Shown here piece by piece: positions 9,104-17,237 of a DNA stretch of 64,000 nucleotides. Origin of the DNA: Planctomycetota bacterium (GTDB lineage Bacteria; Planctomycetota; MHYJ01; WSZJ01; JACPWG01). Position 1 is the stretch's first letter. Every line of letters starts with the position of its first letter. The stretch covers positions 1 through 64,000 of the forward strand of contig JACPWG010000005.1 in NCBI GenBank assembly GCA_016197205.1, in the 5' to 3' direction. The notes under the pieces are model-generated. The model saw only the letters and a list, made by a program, of their open reading frames with translations. It was not told the DNA's origin and did not search any database. Made by a program: the position numbers and the translations under genes.

Positions 9104-9204
9104 GGGAAAAGGGTCGGCCGGGCCTTTCGGAACCGCGAGCGTGAGCGAGCGGCCTCGCGGCCTTCGTCGGACACGCCGGAATCGTTTCTCCTCGGCCCCA
9201 CGGC

Positions 9205-9233
9205 TTGCGTCCGCGTCCTCTCCGCGATAGAAT
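9205..9233 (+). promoter_or_regulatory. sigma70-like promoter of the TSUP gene
   Basis: TTGCGT (9205-9210), 17-nt spacer, TAGAAT (9228-9233); the coding start at 9286 is 52 nt downstream. Confidence 0.55.
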
Positions 9234-9285
9234 CAGCGGTCGAAACGTCCCCCGAAAGACCCGCCCTATCCGCCGGGAGTCCCCC

Positions 9286-10131
9286 GTGACCGCCTCGCCC
9301 CCGATGCTGCTCGGGATTTTCCTGCTCTCCACGGGAGCGGGACTGCTCGGTTCGCTCGTCGGCCTGGGGGGTGGCGTCTTCGTCGTCCCGGCGCTCACGC
9401 TGCTCTTCCACGTCGACTTCAGGCACGCGACCGCGGCCAGCCTGGTCGGCATCATCGCGACGTCGAGCGGCGCCGCGCCGACCTACCTGCGGGATGGCGT
9501 CACCAACCTCCGCATCGGCGCTTTTCTCGAGCTGGCCACGACGCTCGGCGCCGTCGCGGGCGCGCACGTCGTCCTCGGCGCGGACCCGCGCCACCTGTTC
9601 CTGCTCTTCGGCCTGGTCCTGGCGGCCAGCCTGCCCGCCACGCTGCGCCGCCGCGACGACCGACCGCGCGCGGCCGCGAGCGCACCCGGTCTCGCGCACC
9701 GGCTCCGACTCGAAGGAGCATACGTCGACGGCGCCACGGGCGCACGCATCGCGTACGGGGCGAGCCGGCCCGCGCTCGGCCTCGGGGTCATGTTCGGCGC
9801 GGGCGTGGCCTCGGCCCTGCTCGGCATCGGCAGCGGCCCGTTCAAGGTCCTCGCCCTGGACGGCATCATGGGCCTGCCGATCAAGGTGTCCACCACCACG
9901 AGCAGCTTCATGATCGGCGTCACGGCGGTCGCAAGCGCCGCGACGTACTTCCTCCGCGGAGAAATCGACCCGCTGCTGGCCGCCCCGGTCGCCCTCGGCT
10001 CGCTCCTCGGCGCCCGCATCGGCAGCCGCCTCTTGCACGGCACGACCAATCGCACGATCCGCTTCCTGACCGCGGCGGCGCTTGCCGTCGTCGCGACGGA
10101 GATGATCCGCAAGGGCCTGCGCTCGCCGTAG
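9286..10131 (+). CDS. TSUP-family (TauE/SafE) anion exporter
   Basis: 281 residues, about eight membrane helices in two homologous halves. The signature glycine-rich segment 'GAGLLGSLVGLGGGVFVVPAL' (here quoted in part) opens the first half and 'GAGVASALLGIGSGPFKVLAL' the second; 'DFRHATAASL' and 'PIKVSTTTSSF' follow each. The family moves sulfite, sulfoacetate or other organosulfur anions. GTG 9286 is chosen because GGGAG lies 7 nt before it. A DUF1634 domain, the usual companion of TSUP genes, follows as a truncated remnant at 10649-10912. Confidence 0.85.
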   Translation: MTASPPMLLGIFLLSTGAGLLGSLVGLGGGVFVVPALTLLFHVDFRHATAASLVGIIATSSGAAPTYLRDGVTNLRIGAFLELATTLGAVAGAHVVLGADPRHLFLLFGLVLAASLPATLRRRDDRPRAAASAPGLAHRLRLEGAYVDGATGARIAYGASRPALGLGVMFGAGVASALLGIGSGPFKVLALDGIMGLPIKVSTTTSSFMIGVTAVASAATYFLRGEIDPLLAAPVALGSLLGARIGSRLLHGTTNRTIRFLTAAALAVVATEMIRKGLRSP

Positions 10132-10231
10132 TGCCGCGTTGCCGAACCCCGGGCACCGTCGTCCCCGCCGTTACGGCGATGCGCAGCAAAAACCCGAACT
10201 GAGGCTACACTCGACCGACGGCGGCAAGTGG

Positions 10232-10366
10232 CTAGTGGCCCGTTGACGAACTTCGGACACAGTCGTCAACTCTGCGACGGCGGGTCGTAACCCATGCGGC
10301 CGTTCGCGCGGGCCGGAGGCCCGCGCCCCCAGGCATCGTGACTGGACTTCGTCAACGGGCCACTAG
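10232..10366. repeat. MITE-like element with perfect 19-bp terminal inverted repeats
   Basis: 135 bp bounded by CTAGTGGCCCGTTGACGAA (10232-10250) and its exact reverse complement (10348-10366). The centre holds a GC-rich hairpin (cgcgggccggaggcccgcg). It carries no gene. The terminal motif is the clearest example of the CTAGNGGCCCGTT family that marks spacer ends across the window. Confidence 0.85.
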
Positions 10367-10648
10367 ATGCTGGGTCCGCGTCCCAGCTGGACGCGGGCGA
10401 AATTTGAGATTTGAAATTTGACCTTTTGCAATTTGAAATTCGGCCCGGCCGCGTGGGGCGAATGCGAGACTTTTACGCAGAGACGCGGAGACGCAGAGGC
10501 CGGGCGCTGAGTCCACCGTCCTCTACCGGCGATGATCTCTGGCAACGCACGGAGAGATCGTTTTTGGCTTCACTTCGGCTTGTTGATTCTCAGGCCATGT
10601 GCAGGCTCGCGCGGGCCGGAGGCCAGCGCCCCCAGGACTCGGGACTGA
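10367..10648. other. Repeat-derived spacer
   Basis: No gene. Contains the A/T-rich 'aaatttgagatttgaaattt' block (10399-10441), an 'acgcagagacgcggagacgc' block (10475-10495) related to the inverse one at 56030-56065, and a partial copy of the cgcgggccggagg hairpin ending right at the truncated DUF1634 frame. Confidence 0.6.
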
Positions 10649-10912
10649 ACTTCCGCGCTCGGCCTGCTCCTGGTCCTGGCCGCGGGCTGGGCGAGCGTCG
10701 GCGCACCCGACTGGCTGCGCACCGCCGGTTCCCAGGTGCTCGGCCTCGGCGTGGTCTGCCTGCTCGCAACGCCGCTCCTCCGCATCGCGTCCGCCCTCGC
10801 GCTCTTCCTCCGCGAGGGCGACCGGACCTACGTCGCGATCGAGTTCGCGGTCCTCGTGATCGTGCTTTCTTCGGCCGTCCTGGAATGGGCCACCCGACAC
10901 GGCGCACACTGA
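10649..10912 (+). pseudogene. DUF1634 domain remnant, 5'-truncated
   Basis: An 87-codon frame opens directly after a TGA at 10646-10648 and has no start codon. It reads LGLLLVLAAGW, then 'LRTAGSQVLGLGVVCLLATP', 'LRIASALALFLREGDRTYVA' and 'EFAVLVIVLSSA', the full C-terminal two-thirds of a DUF1634 membrane protein. DUF1634 genes normally sit directly downstream of TSUP genes, as here. The break coincides with the end of a dispersed repeat, so the repeat probably removed the first helix and start. Its stop overlaps the next ATG (TGATG), suggesting the three genes were once one operon. Confidence 0.75.
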
Positions 10913-11712
10913 TGCGGGCTTCCCCAGGCACTCGGAGCATGCGCTTGTTCACGCCCGTCGATTTCGGCCAGGCGGCCCGCGATTACGCGGCCCACCGGCA
11001 GGGCTTTCCCGCCTCTTTTTTTGACAGGCTGGCGGCCCTCGGCATCGGGCGGGGGGGTCAAATCCTCCTCGACCTCGGGACCGGGACCGGCACGATCGCG
11101 CATGGCGTCGCCGCCCGCGGGGCGCGCGTGCTCGCGCTCGACGTGTCCCGCCCCATGCTGGCCGAGGCGCGCCGACTCCGTCCCGGGTCCGACACTGCGT
11201 ACTTCCACGCCGGGGCGGAACGCCTGCCCATCCGCGCGGCCTCGCTGGACGCCGTCACCGCCGGCCAGTGCTGGACCTGGTTCGACGGCCCCGTCGTCGC
11301 CCGCGAGTGCCGGCGCGTCCTTCGGCCCGACGGCACGCTCGTGGTCGCGCACTTCGACTACCTGCCCGTCGCCGGGAACGCAGCCGCCCGCACGGAGGAG
11401 CTGCTCCTCAGGTACAATCCCACCTGGCCTCTGGCCGGTCTCCGGGAGCACTACCCCCATTGGCGGCCCCACCTCGAGGGCGCCGGCTTCCGCCAAATCG
11501 AGTCCTTCGCCTACGACGAGACCGTCCTTTACGAGCGGTCGGCCTGGCGCGGCCGCATGCGCGCCTGCAACGGCGTCCTGGCGCTTCGCGACGACGCTCG
11601 GATCCGCGCGTTCGACGCCGACCTCGCGGCGCTGCTCGCCGCCGAATTCGCCGACCCCCTCGTGATCCCGCATCGGGTGTCGGCGCTGCTCGCACACAGC
11701 CACGGGATTTGA
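10912..11712 (+). CDS. Class I SAM-dependent methyltransferase
   Basis: 266 residues. Motif I 'LLDLGTGTGTIAHGVAARG' and the acidic strand-2 end 'LALDVSRPMLAEA' bind S-adenosylmethionine; the later 'RVLRPDGTLVVAHFDY' is the usual strand 5 region. Resembles small-molecule Methyltransf_11 enzymes; the substrate cannot be told. ATG 10912 overlaps the DUF1634 stop (TGATG); an in-frame ATG at 10939 (MRLFTPVDFG) is equally possible and aligns better with the family start. Confidence 0.8.
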   Translation: MRASPGTRSMRLFTPVDFGQAARDYAAHRQGFPASFFDRLAALGIGRGGQILLDLGTGTGTIAHGVAARGARVLALDVSRPMLAEARRLRPGSDTAYFHAGAERLPIRAASLDAVTAGQCWTWFDGPVVARECRRVLRPDGTLVVAHFDYLPVAGNAAARTEELLLRYNPTWPLAGLREHYPHWRPHLEGAGFRQIESFAYDETVLYERSAWRGRMRACNGVLALRDDARIRAFDADLAALLAAEFADPLVIPHRVSALLAHSHGI

Positions 11713-11902
11713 GAATGGAGATTTGAGATTTGAGATTTTGCAATTTGAAGTTTGAAATCGTCTCAGCGCCGCCGACCTCGCCGACACCGGACGCCTGGAC
11801 ACCCCACGCCATTTCCGATTGCCTTCTCCCGTCGAACTTGCTTGACTGTTCGTTGCCCGCACCGGCCCCCGCGCGATCCGCCCCTACCCACGAGGCGTCT
11901 CC
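11713..11902. repeat. A/T-rich dispersed repeat
   Basis: 11707-11759 carries 'gagatttgagattttgcaat' and 'gaagtttgaaat', related to the blocks at 5211-5250 and 10399-10441. No gene. Confidence 0.55.
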
Positions 11903-12940
11903 GTGACCCAAACGACGACGGACCTCGCTCCGGCCCTGAAGGAGCTGCTGGCGGAGTACCGGCGCGCGCGCGGACCCGTGCACGCGGACCGGCTCGCTTC
12001 GGCGGTGCGCGACCTGTCGGCGATGTTCACGGGCCAGGCCCCGCGCCGTGCCGGCTACTTCGCGCGAGCGGATTGGCGTCGCGCGTACGTCGAGTACTAC
12101 CTGCCCCGCTATGCCTCGGCCGTGGCGCGCGTGCTGGACGAGATGGCCATCTATGATCCGGAGTTTCTCGACCGGCCGCTGCGCGTCCTGGACTTCGGGT
12201 GCGGACCCGGGTCCGCCTCGGTCGGCTTTCAACTGCGAGGCGGGCGAGCGTCTCGGCTGGTCCTCGTCGATTCGTCTCCCGAGAGCTTCCCCGACGCGGA
12301 GCTGCTGCTCGGCCGGACTTTCGAGCGGGCCGAGACCCCGCCGGCGGGCCCCTATGACCTGGTCTTCGCCGTCAACGTCCTCGTGGAGTTGGAAGGGCCG
12401 GACGCTCTCGCGCCCCTGCTCCAACTGCTCGAGCCGCACGGCTACCTCGTCGTCGTCGAGCCGGCGATGAGCGGTCCGACCCGGAGGCTCATGGCCTGGC
12501 GCGACGAGCTGGTGGCGCGCGGCTGGCGGATCGCCGCGCCGTGCGTCGGCGCGGAGCGCTGCCCCATGCGGTCGCAGCCCGACGTGTGGTGCCACCAGGA
12601 CCTTCCCTGGTCGCGCCCGAAGCTCGTCGTGGAGATCGACCGCCGGCTCGAGGCGCCGAGGGAGCGGCTCAAGTTCGCCTACCTCGTGATCACCCGGGAA
12701 GGGCGGGACCTCGCGCGGCTGGCGCCGTGGCGTATGGTCTCGAACCTGCACCTCGAACGCGGCGGGGCCTGGGCGTGGCTCTGCGGGGGCGAGGGGGACC
12801 TCTGGCGCGCGGAGCTGCGCAAGCGGGACCGCTGCCCGGGGAAGACCGAGTTCCTGCGGGCGGACCGCGGGGACCTGTTGAAAATCGAAGGCCCGAGCCG
12901 GGCGCCGCTCGGCGCGGAGCATCAACTGCGTCGCATCTGA
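11903..12940 (+). CDS. Rsm22-family ribosomal small-subunit methyltransferase-like protein
   Basis: 345 residues. SAM-binding motif 'LRVLDFGCGPGSASVGFQLR' sits near residue 95. The cysteine cluster 'CVGAERCPM' with 'VWCHQDLPW' near residue 215-235 is the Rsm22 signature thought to hold a metal or Fe-S cluster. Rsm22 proteins act on, or assemble with, the ribosomal small subunit. GTG start with GAGGCG 6 nt upstream. The following gene begins 26 nt downstream on the same strand. Confidence 0.75.
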   Translation: MTQTTTDLAPALKELLAEYRRARGPVHADRLASAVRDLSAMFTGQAPRRAGYFARADWRRAYVEYYLPRYASAVARVLDEMAIYDPEFLDRPLRVLDFGCGPGSASVGFQLRGGRASRLVLVDSSPESFPDAELLLGRTFERAETPPAGPYDLVFAVNVLVELEGPDALAPLLQLLEPHGYLVVVEPAMSGPTRRLMAWRDELVARGWRIAAPCVGAERCPMRSQPDVWCHQDLPWSRPKLVVEIDRRLEAPRERLKFAYLVITREGRDLARLAPWRMVSNLHLERGGAWAWLCGGEGDLWRAELRKRDRCPGKTEFLRADRGDLLKIEGPSRAPLGAEHQLRRI

Positions 12941-12966
12941 AACGGACCTTGCTGGGAGATAGGCTC

Positions 12967-14028
12967 ATGAAGCGGATCGCCTGGGTCGGACTCGTGGCGG
13001 TTGCTCTCTTCGCGACCGCGGTCGCCGCCGACAACTATCGACTGAAGACCGGCGGCAGCATTTCCGGCGAAACGGTCGGAGAGAGCGACACGGACTACTC
13101 GGTCAAGACGAAGATGGGCACGATCAAGGTGCAAAAGTCGGACGTCGTCTCGGTCGAGAAGGCGGAGGTGGACGAGACCGCCGACCTCAAAGAGAAGCTC
13201 AAGGGCGTCGTCTCTCTGGCCAAGGACGGGAAGTTCCTTCGCGCACGAAAGGGCTGGGACGGCTTGAGCGGCGTGCGTTCTCCGGCCTGGAAGAGGGACG
13301 ACCTCCAGGGCTCGCTCCTCGGCCAGGCCGGCTGGGAGGTGGCCAAGACGCCCGACGTGAAGACCTTCGCGGCGTTCGTGTCCTACCTGGACGCCCGCGC
13401 GAAGGAGCAGTGCGCGGGCTGCGAAGGGGAGGGCGCGCTCGCGTGCGAGCCGTGCCTCGGCCGCGGGCTGCTGCCCTGCCCGGCCTGCCAGGGGAAGCCC
13501 CACTTCTGTGAAAAGTGTCAGCGGCAGGGCTCGCTCAAGTGCCCGACGTGCAAAGGAACGGGCTCGGAGCGTTGCGCCTCGTGCGAGAAATCCGAGCGGC
13601 CGGGGTACGTCGTCCGGCACGAGACGAAGCAGGTGTTGACGGGTCGCGACTACTCGGGGAACCCTCAGTATTCGAACCAGAGCGTGACCACCGCGGATCC
13701 CTGCCCGACCTGCAAGGGGTCGGCGCGGCTCCCCTGCAGCGTCTGCCTGGCCGTCCCGAACGGCGCGGGTCCGGGGGAAGGTGGGAAGGCGGTGAAGGGC
13801 AAGCTCCGATGCGACGCGTGCGGCGGGACCGGCAGGCTGCCCTGCACCGCCAACTGCGACAACGGCGTGACCAAGGAGAAGTGCGCGGCCTGCGGCGGCA
13901 AGGGGAAGAAGCCGTGCGCCGCGTGCGCGGGCAGTGGAAAGGCCGCGGGCTCGGCTGGAGGCGCGGGTGCCGGCGCCGGAGCGGGCGCGACGGGCGGACC
14001 GGGCGGCAAGGCCGGGAACGGTGGGTAG
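12967..14028 (+). CDS. Secreted CxxC-repeat protein (DnaJ-type zinc-knuckle array)
   Basis: 353 residues with a signal peptide (MKRIAWVGLVAVALFATAVAA). Residues 22-65 form a small beta module ('LKTGGSISGETVGESDTDYS', 'GTIKVQKSDVVSVEKAEV') of the sort common at the start of planctomycete secreted proteins. From about residue 150 there are eleven CxxC pairs plus one CxxxC, several in CxxCxGxG form, as in the zinc-binding domain of DnaJ, but without a J domain. The tail is Gly/Ala-rich. A GGGAG ribosome site precedes the ATG. The role is unknown; zinc binding is the inference. The stop TAG is also the first three bases of a TAGCGGCCCG repeat end. Confidence 0.7.
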   Translation: MKRIAWVGLVAVALFATAVAADNYRLKTGGSISGETVGESDTDYSVKTKMGTIKVQKSDVVSVEKAEVDETADLKEKLKGVVSLAKDGKFLRARKGWDGLSGVRSPAWKRDDLQGSLLGQAGWEVAKTPDVKTFAAFVSYLDARAKEQCAGCEGEGALACEPCLGRGLLPCPACQGKPHFCEKCQRQGSLKCPTCKGTGSERCASCEKSERPGYVVRHETKQVLTGRDYSGNPQYSNQSVTTADPCPTCKGSARLPCSVCLAVPNGAGPGEGGKAVKGKLRCDACGGTGRLPCTANCDNGVTKEKCAACGGKGKKPCAACAGSGKAAGSAGGAGAGAGAGATGGPGGKAGNGG

Positions 14029-14467
14029 CGGCCCGTCGACGAAGTTCTCGCTCACTCGCCATTCGATGGCCCCGCTGCCCGCCCTCTCAACGTCGGAGGA
14101 GCTGTTCGACGCTTGCCAAGCGGGGCATCTGCGCCCGATGGCAGGAGCAGGCGAAATTCCCGGTGTTCCCCTCCGCCGGCCACAAGCCCTTGTGGTGCAG
14201 GGCTTCCGCCCTGCACCGACGGGGCGACTCGGTTGAATAACACCGAGCCCGATGGGTGCGGGGCCGGCAATGGGAGAGAACGGGGAATCGCTGCTCACGA
14301 TCCGTACGCGAGCGGGTGCAAGACGGACCCGTCGACCGAAGCGCCGCGCGCGAAGGCGGAAGCTCTGCACCACAATGTGGACTCACGACGCGGGGTCAGG
14401 TGAATCGGCAACTTGCGGGCGGATTTCCGGACGAGGCAGCCACCGTAAAAGGGCCGGCTCCAGCGCC
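14029..14467. repeat. Repeat-derived spacer
   Basis: Begins with TAGCGGCCCGTCGACGAAG (14026-14044), an end of the CTAGNGGCCCGTT family. A perfect hairpin ggtgcagggc/gccctgcacc lies near 14190-14215, similar to ggtgcaggc hairpins at 34594 and 46082. No gene found. Confidence 0.6.
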
Positions 14468-15424
14468 TCAATCGTCGTTCTTGTAAAATTGGTACGAGGA
14501 CTTTCGGTACACACCCTTCGGGCTCACAGGTCGAGGCTCCAGATCCTCCACCTCCTCGACCAGCAGGGACTCGACGGCCACAGTCTCAATCGCACGCACA
14601 TACTTGAGGGCCTCCTCGACATCGTCCGCAACCACATCGACGGTCACATAGAAGCCCACGGCTTCGTACGCGCGGGCACTCTCCGTTTCGAGCGTGCCAT
14701 GTACGAGGAGGCGGAGATAGCGGGCCGACTCGGAGTACCGCCCATCCAGCTCACGGATGAGCGAAAAGACCTCCCGACCTGCATCACGCTGTGAGAGCCA
14801 CGCCATCGTGTGCCTTCTTACGTCTCCCGAGGACTCGCCCATCCCCAGGCGCGCCCAGCCCACGTTTGCGATCAGGCGATCCAGGTCATCGACGTTGGCG
14901 TCTTCCGCAGCGTCATCCAACGCCGGGACTGCTACCGCCAGTGCCTCCGCGAATCGCCGAAGTCTGAGGAGCGCGCCTGACCGCACGGCCGAGACCTGCG
15001 TTCGGAGGGCCTCGTCGCCCACGCCGTCCAGGATCCGAATCGCCACTTCGTCTTCACCTTGACGGCTGAGCAAAATCGCTTGGTTCAAGCGCACGGAGGC
15101 GACCCAGCAACCATCGCAGGCGAGTGCCTGCTCGTAAGCCGCTGCGGCCTCGCCGTACTTTTCGAGATCAGAGCGGTAATTGCCGAGCAACTGCCAGTTG
15201 AGCCATGCGCCGGGCGCTGCGGCAACCCCTCGCTCCAGAACCGTGATCGCATCCGCGAGGTGCCCGCTCCCGGCACGAGCCGAGGCGGCGAGTTCGAAAG
15301 CCCCCGTGAAACGCACCGCTTCAAGCTGCTCGGCGATCCGCAGGGCGCCCTCGAAATCGCCGGCCTCGACGAGGGCGTACCCTTCGCCGAGTAACTGCTT
15401 CGAGCGTTCAAGGGTCATGCTCAT
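14468..15424 (-). CDS. TPR-repeat protein
   Basis: 318 residues, no signal peptide. Helical 34-residue repeats are visible: 'GYALVEAGDFEGALRIAEQL', 'ASARAGSGHLADAITVLERG', 'LLGNYRSDLEKYGEAAAAYE', 'LNQAILLSRQGEDEVAIRIL'. The last 110 residues lack TPRs and may fold separately ('AVGFYVTVDVVADDVEEALK'). Probably a protein-interaction scaffold; partner unknown. Two in-frame ATGs (15424, 15418) are possible starts. It stands alone between repeat-rich spacers. Confidence 0.75.
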   Translation of the reverse strand: MSMTLERSKQLLGEGYALVEAGDFEGALRIAEQLEAVRFTGAFELAASARAGSGHLADAITVLERGVAAAPGAWLNWQLLGNYRSDLEKYGEAAAAYEQALACDGCWVASVRLNQAILLSRQGEDEVAIRILDGVGDEALRTQVSAVRSGALLRLRRFAEALAVAVPALDDAAEDANVDDLDRLIANVGWARLGMGESSGDVRRHTMAWLSQRDAGREVFSLIRELDGRYSESARYLRLLVHGTLETESARAYEAVGFYVTVDVVADDVEEALKYVRAIETVAVESLLVEEVEDLEPRPVSPKGVYRKSSYQFYKNDD

Positions 15425-15991
15425 CTTCGTGAAAGCCGAGATCCAGAAAGGTGTCCACAGCCGACGGAGAGAAGCGATCCTGGGCCAGTGGAATGCGCCC
15501 TCGGCCGCGCTCGCACCCGAAATCCGCGCCCGGGGCGAAGGTCAGGCAGCGCACCACCTACTCCCGTCGCGATTGCCTCCTTCCTCCGCATTTCGGAGCC
15601 GCCCCTCGGGGCGGCACCGACGGAGTACTGCGAACAGCGAATGGGACTTCAAGCCTGGAGTGTACCGCACAACTTGAAGGTAGACAAGTGGAGTCCGGCG
15701 CCGAAGCGTCGAGCCGGAGTGCCCAGGGGGACTCGTGGGGAGGGTGGGGGGAGGAGGTGCAGAGCGGCCCGTTAAGAAAGCTCATGCTGGTTTTCCGACC
15801 GATGGCTCCGCGGTCGGCAGCCATGCCGCCCGACGCGCCGCCTGAAGGCGGAACTACGAACGGCGGGGTCGGCCTTCCAGGGCCGTGATCGCGTTCGGAC
15901 AAGTGGCGACGAGGGCAGTTCGCCCGTCCCGGTCCGGGGGCCCCTCGCGCGGGGCCCCCGACGCCGGGTGGGTGCGGCTCAGGTGTCCACC
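15425..15991. other. Spacer with two short repeats
   Basis: No gene recognised. AGAGCGGCCCGTTAAGAAAG at 15761-15780 is an end of the CTAGNGGCCCGTT family. 15837-15861 is a gccgcctgaaggcgg-aactacgaac unit, also at 43055-43132 and 54642-54717. The rest shows no coding pattern. Confidence 0.6.
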
Positions 15992-17176
15992 CTACTGCAC
16001 TTCGAAGATCGTGAGCGCGCCCTGCGGGTACTTGCCCGCCGAGGTCATGCCGCCCATGTTGTGATCGTGCATGATCGAGACGCCCTTGCCGATGTTGCAC
16101 GATTGGCACGCGCCCTTGTGCTTCTCGCCGATCTTCACCAGCAGGTCGTACCGCTCCCCGCTGGTCACCGGCAGCGTGTCCTTGAAGTACGGCGCCGGCA
16201 GCGCACGTCCGTCCGTCCCGATCACCTCGAAGTGGTACGCATGCGGGTGCAGGACGAACGTGTGGTTGTTCGCGATCGCCGACACGCGCAGGAGCACCGT
16301 CTCCCCCACCTTGCACACGATCCGCGTTTTCGGATCGTTGATCGAAGACAGCGGGTTCTTCAGGTTCGCCGAAAAGATCCGGCCGTTGATCAGGAAGTAG
16401 TCCGACTTCCACGTGAGCATGTCCATCCGGCCCTTCGTCCGCAGCACCTCGTTGTGGTGCGTGTCCATTTCGCTCAGCACGAGCGTGTATTCGCGGTCGT
16501 AGTGCCTGCCGTAGATCGTCTTCGGCTCGTCCCCTTCCACCACCACTACGCCGTACATGCCGAGGAGGATGTGGCTCGCGGAGTCCACGTGGCAGTGGTA
16601 GAGGTACGTCCCCTCGAAGTCGGGCACGAACTCGTACGTGTACTCCTGCCCCTCCGGCACGCCCGGCGCCGGCAGGTCCGGGACGCCGTCAATGGGGGCA
16701 AGCAGGTCGAGCCCGTGGAAGTGGATCGTGTGCGGCGTCCCGAGGAATCCGCTGCCATCCGGCGCGTGACAGAGCCCCGCGTTGTGCAGCACGACCCGCA
16801 CGCGCTCCCCCTTCTTCACACGCAGCTCCGGTCCCGGGACGGTCAGGCGCTTCGAGAGCCGCGCCTTGTCGATCGGCTCCGGCGCCTTGCCGAACGCGTC
16901 GTCGTAGTTGGCGAAGCCGACGACGTACGTCGCGTTGCCGTCGGCGAATTCCAGCTCGCCGTCGACGGAATACACGTGGAACTCATGCACGGGGGCCGTC
17001 GCCTCCGCCGGCGCCGGCGCCGCGCCCCGCGAGTCCCTCTCCACCGCCGGCGGTCCCTTCACGTCGTCCCCCGGCGCCCGGCCTCCCTGAAGGAGGAGCA
17101 GAAGCGCCATCCCCACGGCCGCCGCCGCCCCGATCCCACCGAACCGTCCGATCCTCGCGAGCGCTCGCGCTTGCAT
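15992..17176 (-). CDS. Two-domain multicopper oxidase
   Basis: 394 residues with an exported N-terminus (one hydrophobic segment after a basic stretch). Domain 1 has 'TPHTIHFHGLD' and 'YLYHCHVDSASHILLGMYG', which supplies H-C-H, a further His and Met: a complete type-1 copper site. Domain 2 has 'NNHTFVLHPHAYHFEVIG' and 'SIMHDHNMGGM', where the HCH cysteine is replaced by Asp, so no type-1 site is expected there. That layout (type-1 copper in domain 1 only) matches two-domain type-B oxidases and is shared with CuNIR-like proteins. AGGAGGACGCCC precedes the ATG at 17176. It follows the cupredoxin gene by 61 bp in one operon. Confidence 0.85.
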   Translation of the reverse strand: MQARALARIGRFGGIGAAAAVGMALLLLLQGGRAPGDDVKGPPAVERDSRGAAPAPAEATAPVHEFHVYSVDGELEFADGNATYVVGFANYDDAFGKAPEPIDKARLSKRLTVPGPELRVKKGERVRVVLHNAGLCHAPDGSGFLGTPHTIHFHGLDLLAPIDGVPDLPAPGVPEGQEYTYEFVPDFEGTYLYHCHVDSASHILLGMYGVVVVEGDEPKTIYGRHYDREYTLVLSEMDTHHNEVLRTKGRMDMLTWKSDYFLINGRIFSANLKNPLSSINDPKTRIVCKVGETVLLRVSAIANNHTFVLHPHAYHFEVIGTDGRALPAPYFKDTLPVTSGERYDLLVKIGEKHKGACQSCNIGKGVSIMHDHNMGGMTSAGKYPQGALTIFEVQ

Positions 17177-17237
17177 GGGCGTCCTCCTGTTTGTGGTGTC
17201 GTGGACGAGTCTCATACCGTTATCGCAGGTCGCCTGG

